Shown: positions 53,419 to 61,105 of the stretch, in pieces | Numbering within the stretch: position 1 is the first letter of the stretch | Layout of the letters: every line of letters begins with the position of its first letter | Source: Kiritimatiellia bacterium | Lineage (GTDB): Bacteria > Verrucomicrobiota > Kiritimatiellia > RFP12 > DVOR01 | Direction of reading: 5' to 3' | Assembly: GCA_017558005.1 (NCBI GenBank) | Contig: JAFYWN010000003.1 | Coordinates: forward strand, 36,300-100,299 | DNA: 64,000 nt | Notes under the pieces: model-generated | The model's input: only the letters and a program-made list of their open reading frames with translations | Told to the model about the DNA's origin: nothing | Databases searched by the model: none | Program-made: the position numbers and the translations under genes

Positions 53419-54141
53419 TTAGAGTTCTTGGGGTTCTTCATCGCTATGGTCAAATTTCGGGTTCGCACCAGCAATCACAAAGGTCACTTCACCCTTGAGT
53501 GGACGCGTTCCTATTTGACCGATTAAGTCCATTAGTGTACCACGCATGACGCGTTCGTGCAACTTTGTCATTTCTAAACAAATTGCAGCCTCGCGATTGC
53601 CTAGTACTTCCAACGCCGCTTTGAGGCTCGCAGCCACGCGAAACGGCGACTCCAAACAGACCATGGTGTGCGGCAAATCGCGTTCTTGTTCGAAGAATTT
53701 GCGCAATGCTCCTGGGCGTCTTGGAGGAAATCCTTTAAAGGTGTAACTTGAGGTTGGCAAACCAGAAAGAAGGAGAGCGAGCTCCACGCTGCAAGGGCCT
53801 GGCAAGACCGTGTAAGGTAAGCCCGCCACTGCAAAGGCGCGGATTACGCGATAACCGGGGTCACTAATTCCTGGATAGCCACCATCTGAACATAAGGCCA
53901 CAGGCGTCCCAGCCTGAACAAGGCCGATAATGCGGCGCGTGACCTGTTCTTCATTGCCTTGGCGGTAGGAAAACATTTCGGGGCGTGGCACGCCCATTGA
54001 GGATAAGAGTTGCCATGTGCGGCGCGTATCTTCGCAGGCCATACAAGGCACAGCCGACAACACTTCGCGAACGCGCTGCGATAAATCGCCTAAGTTCCCC
54101 AAAGGTGTCGCTACTACATACAATTGAGCTTCCAATTCCAT
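53419..54141 (-). CDS. rsmI: 16S rRNA 2'-O-methyltransferase RsmI
   Basis: 240 residues from ATG 54141. It methylates C1402 of 16S rRNA in the decoding centre. LYVVATPLGNLGDLSQR, ACEDTRRTWQLL, LCSDGGYPGISDPGY, LPGPCSVELALLLSGLPTSSYTFKGF and VCLESPFRV are classic. An ATG three codons earlier overlaps the -10 box itself, so the later one is chosen; the mRNA would then be leaderless or nearly so. The DUF481-like gene follows after 10 bases. Confidence 0.95.
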   Translation of the reverse strand: MELEAQLYVVATPLGNLGDLSQRVREVLSAVPCMACEDTRRTWQLLSSMGVPRPEMFSYRQGNEEQVTRRIIGLVQAGTPVALCSDGGYPGISDPGYRVIRAFAVAGLPYTVLPGPCSVELALLLSGLPTSSYTFKGFPPRRPGALRKFFEQERDLPHTMVCLESPFRVAASLKAALEVLGNREAAICLEMTKLHERVMRGTLMDLIGQIGTRPLKGEVTFVIAGANPKFDHSDEEPQEL

Positions 54142-54148
54142 GTCCGTC

Positions 54149-54157
54149 ATTATACCA
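54149..54157 (-). promoter_or_regulatory. Extended -10 promoter of rsmI, next to the start codon
   Basis: TGGTATAAT on the minus strand; seven bases (GACGGAC) separate it from the ATG at 54141. Confidence 0.55.
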
Positions 54158-54268
54158 CGAAAGCAAGACCTCTCTGTAGTTAAAAATCATGGATAAAAGG
54201 GAACTTTTACCCACACAGTAGAGGTGAGGTGTTTGAAAAGAGGGTGAAGGGGGATGATGAGCGCGCGC

Positions 54269-55135
54269 TTAATCAACCGAAAGGCGCAAGGTGACCGACT
54301 GATATTCCTTCAAAAAACTCTGCGAGAGTCCAGAGATTTGACGCACTTGGCGGCAAGCCTGCAAGACTTGATTGTCAAAGGAACGATCCCCCGAGCTTTG
54401 GCTGATGGTGATTTGCGTTACCCGTCCGCCCGAGCCTAAGGTTACAGTAAGATGTGGGTCTCGCCCTGTGGGAGAGGATTCCAGGCCATATTGTGTGCAC
54501 GCATCTTGGAAGGCACGTTGAATCGCGCCATAACAACGCGATGCCTCGTTCTTGGGGACTTGATTCTTATTGCCCGATTTTGCACCCATACCGAGAAGCT
54601 TTTCAATCTCGGCATCAGAAAGCGCCTTTTGTGTGGCCGCCTTCTTGGGATCCTTCTTACCCGTGGTGACAGGCCCGACGCGTTTACCCTTCTTAATTTC
54701 AGAGGGCTTTTTGTATTTTGGCGCTTCGGGCTTCTTTTCGGGTTGCTTAGGTTTCTCTTTGGGCTTTTCTTTCGGCTTCTCCGGCTTTGGCTTCGGCGGA
54801 TCCGGTTTGGGCGGATCTGGCAAAGGCGGCGGAGGCGGCAAAGGGTCGGGCGTAGGAATTGGCTCTGGCTCAGGGGGTAATGGTGGAGGTTCGGGCTCTG
54901 GCGGCAGAGGCTCAGGTTCTGGTTCGGGTTCTGGCTCTACCGCATCATTGGGCTCTTCCGCAAGCATGTCGGCCGCATTTTCTTCGGTTACGACAATCAA
55001 CTCCATCGGAATGATTTCCTCTTTCGGCGAACGATTTAAACATCCATCTGTGCAGAAGACCAATAGCAACAAAACAACCAATGCATGTGCACTGGTAGAA
55101 AGGGTAAAGATTCGTCTGGAGGGAAAATCTGACAT
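54269..55135 (-). CDS. TonB/TolA-like energy transducer with long Pro-rich arm
   Basis: 288 residues. One N-terminal membrane helix (~10-30, TLSTSAHALVVLLLLVFC) is followed by a long Pro/Glu then Pro/Lys arm (~55-155) that would span the periplasm. The C-terminal domain (~195-288) contains DPHLTVTLGSGGRVTQITISQSSGDRSFDNQVLQACRQ, the TonB/TolA C-terminal pattern. It should pass energy from an ExbB/ExbD or TolQ/TolR motor to outer-membrane receptors; neither motor nor receptor is encoded nearby. TonB and TolA cannot be told apart safely. The -10 box is seven bases from the start. Confidence 0.82.
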   Translation of the reverse strand: MSDFPSRRIFTLSTSAHALVVLLLLVFCTDGCLNRSPKEEIIPMELIVVTEENAADMLAEEPNDAVEPEPEPEPEPLPPEPEPPPLPPEPEPIPTPDPLPPPPPLPDPPKPDPPKPKPEKPKEKPKEKPKQPEKKPEAPKYKKPSEIKKGKRVGPVTTGKKDPKKAATQKALSDAEIEKLLGMGAKSGNKNQVPKNEASRCYGAIQRAFQDACTQYGLESSPTGRDPHLTVTLGSGGRVTQITISQSSGDRSFDNQVLQACRQVRQISGLSQSFLKEYQSVTLRLSVD

Positions 55136-55142
55136 CGCCCCC

Positions 55143-55151
55143 ATTGTACCA
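55143..55151 (-). promoter_or_regulatory. Extended -10 promoter of the TonB-like gene, next to the start codon
   Basis: TGGTACAAT on the minus strand; seven bases (GGGGGCG) separate it from the ATG at 55135. Confidence 0.5.
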
Positions 55152-55235
55152 CAAAGCCATCCATTTGAAAGCAAGAAATAACGAAACGTTACCTGCTGTA
55201 GAGGGAAGTCTCAAGAGAGAAGTCGTGGAGCGGAC

Positions 55236-55784
55236 TTAGTAGTGGCGGTGGTAGTTAGCGCGGTAGTCGGCGGTGTTTTTGATGAGCTCAGAGAGCGTGA
55301 CGGGTTTGAAGTTATTAACGTCAACGCCGGCGTTATAGGTTTGGGGGATGGTTTGGAGGAAGTGGTAGTAGGGGTCACAGGTGTTGTTATGGATGTGACC
55401 ATAGATGAGGTGTGCACCATGTCTGCGGCGGTACCAATCAAGCATGGGATAGTGGCAGACGGTGAAGTAGGAGCCTTTGCGGTCGCCTTCTAAGACAAAT
55501 CCGACTTCTTCAAACCAATCTTCAAGATTGATGGTCTTCATCCACGCACGGTCATGATTACCAATAACGAGGTGTTTTTTGCCGTTGAGCTGCGAAAGGT
55601 AGTCAGTGGCGGGGCGCGCATTGCGGTACATGAGGTCGCCAACGATATAGATGTGGTCATTCTCTGTGACGCGCTTGTTCCAATTGTCAATGAGCAGCGC
55701 ATCCATTTCTTCAACGGAGGCAAAGCCACGCTTAGCCCTGATCTTGTCATGGCCGAAGTGGGTGTCTGCGATAAAGAAATCCAT
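55236..55784 (-). CDS. Small metallophosphoesterase
   Basis: 182 residues from ATG 55784 (GGAG upstream). Calcineurin-like motifs in order: FFIADTHFGH (D-x-H), IVGDLMYRN (GD), LVIGNHDR (GNHD), VCHYPMLDW (H) and LIYGHIHNN (GHxH). All metal ligands are present. Small single-domain members act on phosphodiesters or serve phage and mobile functions; the substrate cannot be told. It has its own extended -10 (TGCTATAGT at 55821-55813). Confidence 0.88.
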   Translation of the reverse strand: MDFFIADTHFGHDKIRAKRGFASVEEMDALLIDNWNKRVTENDHIYIVGDLMYRNARPATDYLSQLNGKKHLVIGNHDRAWMKTINLEDWFEEVGFVLEGDRKGSYFTVCHYPMLDWYRRRHGAHLIYGHIHNNTCDPYYHFLQTIPQTYNAGVDVNNFKPVTLSELIKNTADYRANYHRHY

Positions 55785-55848
55785 GGGGTGCTTTGCTCCA
55801 ATCTGTGTAACCACTATAGCATATTTCGGGGACGTGGTGGAAGAGGCT

Positions 55849-57786
55849 TTATTCCGCGGAGAGTGCTTCAAGTGCGAGGGCGGCTTCTTCCCATTCCATC
55901 GTCTGTTTGCCGAGGTCAAACTCAAGCGCTTTTAATCGTTTTCCAGCCTCTGCCATACCTTGTGCATCGAGTGAACCATCGCCAAGTGATTCCAAGATGG
56001 TGGCTTGTTCGGCTTCAAGGGCGGCGATAGCTGCCTCGGCTTCGGCAACTTTGCGCTTGAGCCGCTTCATTTCAGGGGCTTTTGCGGCGCGCTCTTGGGC
56101 GCGTTGACGGCGCAAATCTTTTGCGGAGACCTTGTTTTCGCGTTGCGTATCCTCAACCGCTTCAGGCATGGCATCTGCCGCAATCTTTTCAAGGTAGTAG
56201 TCATATCCGCCAGGGAAACGGCGAATGCCTGCGCGAGAGACTTCAAGAATGTTGGTGGCTGTGCCACGGACGAATTCCACGTCGTGGGAGACGAGCACCA
56301 CGGTGCCATTGTAGTCGCGCACGGCTTTTTGTAGAGTCTCGCGCCCTTCAAGGTCAAGGTGGGTGGTGGGTTCGTCCAGCAAGAGGAAGTTCGGCGGGTT
56401 AAGGAAGATGCGTACGAAGGCTAATCGGATTTTTTCACCACCCGAGAGGACTTTGACCTGCTTGGCGCAGTCATTGACGTCAAATCCGAATCCGCCGAGA
56501 CGATTGCGCAACTCCTTTTCGGGAAGCGCGTCTGCAGCGGCTTTAGCGATGCCGAAGACGGTCTCGTCGGGGTTCATGGTCTCCGCGAGGTCTTGGCTTT
56601 GATAGCCGGGTGCAACGTGATAACCGAAGACGGCCTTGCCCTCAGTGGGTTCGCGTACGCCAGCGAGCAGACGCAGAAGGGTCGTCTTGCCCATGCCGTT
56701 ATAACCGACAATGGCAATCTTGTCGCCATTCATGACGCGGAGGTCAAGCGCAGAGAAGATGTTTTTGTCGCTACCAGGATAGGCATAGGCGGCGTTCTCA
56801 AGACGCACAATCTCTGCGCCAGCATGCGGAGCGGGGGGCAAACGCATATAACCTGCGGTACGGCTTCGCGCAGGTAAGCGGATTTCTTCCAGTTTTTCAA
56901 TCTGCTTTTCGCGAGATTGTGCTTGGGTCGCCTTGGAGGCTTTTGCCTTAAAGCGTTCCACAAAACGTTCGAGTTGTTCGCGCTTTCGGTCTTGGTTGGC
57001 CTTTGCCTGTACCAACTGTCGATAGCGCAATTCGCGCTCTTCAAGATAGTAATCAAGTGGCCCGTTGTAACGTGTCACGGTTCCGCCGTCCACTTCCAAG
57101 GTGAGTTTGGTGATGGCGCGGAGCAGATAGCGGTCGTGGGAAATCAAGACGAGTGTGCCGTCAAAGGCTTTTAGGAAGCGCTGGAGCCACTCAACGGCGG
57201 GCAAGTCAAGGTAGTTGGAGGGTTCGTCTAAGAGGAGTAGGGCGGGCTTTGAGGCAAGCACGCGGGAGAGTTCAGCGCGCATACGCCATCCACCAGAGAA
57301 GGTGACGAAGGGTTTATTGAAGTCTTCTGTGGCGTATCCAAGGCCGCCGAGCGATTCTTTTACGCGCGCTTCCAAAGAATAGCCGCCCATTTGCTCAAAG
57401 CGTGTGTGTGCATCGCCGAGCGAACGCAAGGTGCGTTCCTTTTCGTCAGGATCGGTAAGGGTGGGGAGAAGCTCCTCAAGACGGGCAATTTCGCGTTCGG
57501 TTTGTTCGAAGCCGGGAATGCCTTCAAGACAGTATTGTAGCAGGGTCTGCTCGGGAGAATCGGGCTCAAGGTGTTGGCGCACGAATCCAATGCGTGGCGA
57601 CCCCTCATGCAAGACATCGCCCGTGTCGGGGGTTAAGTCGCCGAGGATTAACTTAAAGAGCGTGGATTTGCCCGAACCATTAGGGCCGACCACGCCGACG
57701 CGTTCTCCTGCATTAATCTTGAAGGAGGCATGTTCAAAGAGTGCTTCGGGTCCATAACGGACGCTGACATCGCGAAATTCAATCAT
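55849..57786 (-). CDS. ABC-F family ATPase
   Basis: 645 residues, two ATPase domains and no membrane segment. Domain 1 has GPNGSGKST (34-42), the signature FSGGW and LLLLDEPSNYLDL; domain 2 has GYNGMGKTT, LSGGEKIRL and LLLDEPTTHLDL. The linker between them (~240-320) is charged and helical, and a C-terminal coiled coil (~560-640) resembles Uup/YheS types. ABC-F proteins bind the ribosomal E site to relieve stalling or protect from antibiotics. The ATG follows GGAGG, 11 bases after the surface-repeat gene. Confidence 0.93.
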   Translation of the reverse strand: MIEFRDVSVRYGPEALFEHASFKINAGERVGVVGPNGSGKSTLFKLILGDLTPDTGDVLHEGSPRIGFVRQHLEPDSPEQTLLQYCLEGIPGFEQTEREIARLEELLPTLTDPDEKERTLRSLGDAHTRFEQMGGYSLEARVKESLGGLGYATEDFNKPFVTFSGGWRMRAELSRVLASKPALLLLDEPSNYLDLPAVEWLQRFLKAFDGTLVLISHDRYLLRAITKLTLEVDGGTVTRYNGPLDYYLEERELRYRQLVQAKANQDRKREQLERFVERFKAKASKATQAQSREKQIEKLEEIRLPARSRTAGYMRLPPAPHAGAEIVRLENAAYAYPGSDKNIFSALDLRVMNGDKIAIVGYNGMGKTTLLRLLAGVREPTEGKAVFGYHVAPGYQSQDLAETMNPDETVFGIAKAAADALPEKELRNRLGGFGFDVNDCAKQVKVLSGGEKIRLAFVRIFLNPPNFLLLDEPTTHLDLEGRETLQKAVRDYNGTVVLVSHDVEFVRGTATNILEVSRAGIRRFPGGYDYYLEKIAADAMPEAVEDTQRENKVSAKDLRRQRAQERAAKAPEMKRLKRKVAEAEAAIAALEAEQATILESLGDGSLDAQGMAEAGKRLKALEFDLGKQTMEWEEAALALEALSAE

Positions 57787-57797
57787 CAGGGCCTCCG

Positions 57798-58361
57798 TTA
57801 GAAACTTGCGTTGAGAAGCGGAAGGGTCAAGCCGGCGCGGTTGACGTTGAGCAAGCCGATTTGCACACCAGTTAACTTGCTAGTCACATTAAGCAAGCCG
57901 ATTTGCACGCCGCAGATTTCTTGGGCCATATTGATGCCGATCGCCATTTGAAGACCGTTTAAGTCGCGCGCATCATTGGCGAGGCCAGAGAGCTGCACGC
58001 CACGGATGGAACGTTGGATTGCGACGAGGCCCGTAAGGGAAAGGCCGCGCACGGTGCCGTGATTTAATTGGGAAAGGAGTTGGATCGTGGCACCGTTGAA
58101 GTCGCAGGATTCATTGCGAAACATCCGCATGATGTCGTTGTCCGGCATGGAGGCGTGCGCGAGACCAAGGGTAAGCCCGTGATAGGCAATGTGGTCTTTT
58201 TCTGAAGTGGTACGAGCGCCAAGGCAGAGGGAGAAACAGGCGTGCGTATCAAGCGTTTCGGGGCGCTCCCCAAGCGGGCAGAGCGTGAGACACGAAGCGT
58301 GAAGATAACTTGTCGCCACTGCTACGAGCGCTACGATTGTCAGTCGCAAAAGACCATTCAT
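57798..58361 (-). CDS. Exported protein with GVQIGLLN-type repeats
   Basis: 187 residues from ATG 58361. Signal peptide MNGLLRLTIVALVAVATSYLHA. The second half consists of short repeats on a G-[VL]-[QS]-[IL]-x-[GL]-L-x-N theme (GVQLSGLAND, GLQMAIGINMA, GVQIGLLNVTS, GVQIGLLNVNR), probably forming a beta-solenoid or barrel strands. It resembles LA_2272-type surface repeat proteins, whose function is unknown. Placed 11 bases before the ABC-F gene. Confidence 0.75.
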   Translation of the reverse strand: MNGLLRLTIVALVAVATSYLHASCLTLCPLGERPETLDTHACFSLCLGARTTSEKDHIAYHGLTLGLAHASMPDNDIMRMFRNESCDFNGATIQLLSQLNHGTVRGLSLTGLVAIQRSIRGVQLSGLANDARDLNGLQMAIGINMAQEICGVQIGLLNVTSKLTGVQIGLLNVNRAGLTLPLLNASF

Positions 58362-58375
58362 AGAAAAACCTTTTC

Positions 58376-58414
58376 TAAAAAAACACGCGCAGGTGTGGTT
58401 GACGCTGCGCGTGT
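58376..58414 (-). terminator. Terminator of the lyase gene
   Basis: ACACGCGCAG (58383-58392) and CTGCGCGTGT (58405-58414) form a perfect stem; on the minus strand T7 follows. Confidence 0.9.
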
Positions 58415-58453
58415 GTTCAAGGTGGATGATTGCAAAGTGCAATCCGTGTGGAA

Positions 58454-58485
58454 GCATCCTACGCAGAAAATGGAACGTAGGATGC
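58454..58485 (-). other. Second 3' stem-loop after the lyase gene
   Basis: GCATCCTACG (58454-58463) and CGTAGGATGC (58476-58485) pair perfectly; no T-run. It lies between the stop codon (58502) and the terminator, a likely mRNA 3'-end stabiliser or protein site. Confidence 0.5.
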
Positions 58486-58501
58486 AGAAATGCCAACGCG
58501 A

Positions 58502-59950
58502 TTAGAGCGAGTCGCCGAAGTCTTCGCGGAACTTTGCTGCGAGCGTCTGCTGCCAATCGCCAATCGGAGCGAGGCGACCAAAGAAGAAGCGCAACACCTT
58601 GGGTTCTTCCACGAAGGTCAAGCCGCCGATGAGTTCACGGTTCTTCCAGAGCCATTCCACGCGGTCAATGGCATATTCCACCTGCGAAAGGGTGTAGACG
58701 CGACGCGGCATCGCCAAACGGAGAAGTTCCAATTCTGCATAACGTTCAGAACCATCTTCGTTGCGCTGTTCAGAGAGGGTGCCGCGTTCCATGCCACGAA
58801 TGCCGCCTGCGATGTAGAGCGCTGCTGCGAGAGCGCCTGCAGGATACTGTTCGTGAGGAATGTGGGAGACGAACTCAGAAGCGTTGATGTGGCAACCCAA
58901 ACCGCCCGCAGGCAACACTACCGGCACGCCACGCTTGTGGAGTTCCTTGGCCATGTATTCAATGAACATCGGGCCCTGGGAGATGATGTCTTCGTCCATC
59001 GATTCGTCGAGACCGACAACGATGGCTTCCATTTCGCGCACAGACATACCGCCGTAAGTCAAGAAACCTTCGTAAAGCGGGATGAATTCCTTCATCTTCT
59101 GTTCCACTTCCTTCTCGCGAATGGAGATGCCGCCGCCACGACCGAAGCCGAACTTGCGGGCAGAGAAGTAGATGATGTCCATGAGCGAGGCGATTTCAGC
59201 AGTGATTTCGCGGATGGTCATGTTCTTGCATGCCGCTTCACGCTGCTTGATGAAGTGGAGGTTGTCCTGTAAGAGTGATGCGTCCAAAACCAAACGGACG
59301 CCATACTTCTTACAAATTGCAGAGACACCGCGCATGTTTTCAAGGGAGAGCGGCTGACCACCCACGAGGTTAGTGCCCGCTTCAATACGTACAAACGGCA
59401 CCTTTTCAGGGGTCACTTCTTGGATGAGGGCTTCCAAACGGGCCAAATCAAAGTTGCCCTTGAAGGGGCAGTCATTCACAGGCTCAAGGCCTTCCTTGAT
59501 AATCAACTCTTCCACGCGGCCGCCCATACGGGTGATGTGGGCCTTCGTGGTGGTGAAGTGGAAGTTCATCGGCACGACGTCGCCAGGGCGCACCAAGCCG
59601 GTGGCGAGGATGTTTTCAGCTGCACGACCCTGGTGCACCGGCAGGAAGTATTCCAAACCGAAGATTTCGCGCACCTTTGCCACCATGCGATTGTAGGTTT
59701 CCGAACCAGCATATGCATCGTCAGCGCGGAACATTGCCGACTGCTGCAAATCACTCATGGCATTCACGCCCGAATCCGTGAGCATGTCCATGAAGACGTC
59801 TCTATTCTGAAGCAAGAATGTGTTATTACCAGCTTCATTCATCAACTCAAGGCGGCGCTCCACAGGGGGCAGATACAACTTTTGAACAATGCGGACCTTG
59901 TGCATCTCGAGCGGGAGCGATTTGCCGCTGAAAAATTTGACGTTTGCCAT
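58502..59950 (-). CDS. tnaA: Tryptophanase/tyrosine phenol-lyase family protein, divergent
   Basis: 482 residues from ATG 59950. Beta-eliminating lyase fold (PLP type I): MLTDSGVNAMSD, PVHQGRAAENI (106-113), PFKGNFDLARLE, GGQPLSLENM, EGFLTYGGMSVREMEAIVVGL and EPKVLRFFFGRL match the family. PLP Lys266 is in FSARKFGFGRGGG and Asp223 in LDASLLQDN. The Arg three residues after this Asp in TnaA and TPL, which contacts the PLP ring oxygen, is Leu226 here, and FDTT is FTTT. So the fold is sure; cleavage of tryptophan or tyrosine is only a guess. Confidence 0.8.
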   Translation of the reverse strand: MANVKFFSGKSLPLEMHKVRIVQKLYLPPVERRLELMNEAGNNTFLLQNRDVFMDMLTDSGVNAMSDLQQSAMFRADDAYAGSETYNRMVAKVREIFGLEYFLPVHQGRAAENILATGLVRPGDVVPMNFHFTTTKAHITRMGGRVEELIIKEGLEPVNDCPFKGNFDLARLEALIQEVTPEKVPFVRIEAGTNLVGGQPLSLENMRGVSAICKKYGVRLVLDASLLQDNLHFIKQREAACKNMTIREITAEIASLMDIIYFSARKFGFGRGGGISIREKEVEQKMKEFIPLYEGFLTYGGMSVREMEAIVVGLDESMDEDIISQGPMFIEYMAKELHKRGVPVVLPAGGLGCHINASEFVSHIPHEQYPAGALAAALYIAGGIRGMERGTLSEQRNEDGSERYAELELLRLAMPRRVYTLSQVEYAIDRVEWLWKNRELIGGLTFVEEPKVLRFFFGRLAPIGDWQQTLAAKFREDFGDSL

Positions 59951-60006
59951 ATTCAATTTCCTTAAAAACGCGCGTTTCAAAATCCTAACACGCAGTAAAA
60001 GCAATA

Positions 60007-60035
60007 AGATAACCGATTTTCCCCTTTATAATCAA
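60007..60035 (-). promoter_or_regulatory. Promoter of the lyase gene
   Basis: TTGATT (60035-60030), a 17-base spacer, TTATCT (60012-60007) on the minus strand. No tnaC-like leader peptide with Trp codons is seen in the ~50-base leader. From here to 60600 no gene is supported. Confidence 0.45.
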
Positions 60036-60602
60036 GAAGAAAACGTTGGAAATCCCATTCTTTATGGGAATTTAGCCTCAAAAATCTCACAGAAAGTACC
60101 CCCATCAGCCCCTTTTTCTCCGCCCCATCTTCACCTTCAAAGGGAAAACGTCTAAAAGTTGATATGGATCTTTGTTGTTATGGGAATGATATTTTCTTTG
60201 TGAGTCCTCGTTCCCTACATGTGGTAGATCCACGACAGCGATAGTGCCAAATGATGCGTTTTTTACCTTAAAGGACGCCGTGGATTTCTCAAACGACACC
60301 TAGGGGTTCATAAAAGAGCCGCCGCGTGCAATTTAATCTCACGATAGGATTGATGCTTGAGGAGTAACACGCAACGCGTCTCTCTTTCGTTTGGCTATAA
60401 GTTTCTATCTTTTTGATGCCAAAGGATAAATTAAAAGACGAACTGCAAGGCCTTATAGGACAGGTTTAAGAGCGAGTGTAACTCTAGAGAAAAGGATGCT
60501 TGATACACACAAATTTGGAGAGAAGACAAGAGTGGTGAAGCCGCGCCTAGGGAGGCTGGTAGATGGGGATGTGTGTAAGAGGAGAGGGGGGAGGAAAATA
60601 AA

Positions 60603-60689
60603 TGGTGCCGGAAAGGGGACTCGAACCCCTACGCCTTTGATCGGCAACGGATTTTAAGTCCGTCGTGTCTGCCATTCCACCATTCCGGC
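60603..60689 (-). tRNA. tRNA-Leu (anticodon UAA)
   Basis: On the minus strand GCCGGAA pairs with TTCCGGC as acceptor stem. The anticodon stem ACGGA/TCCGT encloses CTTAAAA, giving anticodon UAA. The variable arm (TGCCGATCAAAGGCG) is long as in tRNA-Leu, and the T arm AGGGGTTCGAGTCCCCT is standard. CCA is encoded (60605-60603). Confidence 0.96.
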
Positions 60690-61035
60690 ACCTATGAATG
60701 AGCGCACAGTATATCATAAAATTTCATGGTGTGAAGTGTGTTTAAAGCATGATTTGTAGAATTTTCATGTAAATTATTGGGAAAGAAGGTCTTCAAGGTC
60801 GCGTGACGCATAGATAACTTTGTTTAATTGGGGATTTATCATACACAGTTTGCTTCATCTCACGGGTTTTAATAAAGAACTCCTCTTGTAATGCATAGAT
60901 TGCGCTTGGCTTATCCAAGAGATTGATAATAAATCAAAGGAGGCGCAAGGGGGCTTTATCATGACGCAGCCTTGCATAAGATGGATGTGTTATTGCATCT
61001 AAAACCTTTTATTTTTAGGATTTATCTTTTTTTAC

Positions 61036-61064
61036 TTGACTTTCAACGAGAAATAATCGATACT
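61036..61064 (+). promoter_or_regulatory. Promoter of adhE
   Basis: TTGACT (61036-61041), a 17-base spacer, GATACT (61059-61064); the leader is ~35 bases with AAAAGGAG before the ATG. The 345 bases between the tRNA and this promoter hold no convincing gene, only a 46-codon minus-strand open frame (about 60786-60926). Confidence 0.5.
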
Positions 61065-61105
61065 TTTATACCGATTTTCTCATTTAACCCTAAAAGGAGA
61101 ACGTT

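Noticed and set aside
60105..60299. 64-codon minus-strand open frame
   Set aside because: No ribosome-binding site, no family, and AT-rich composition; evidence is too weak to call a gene.
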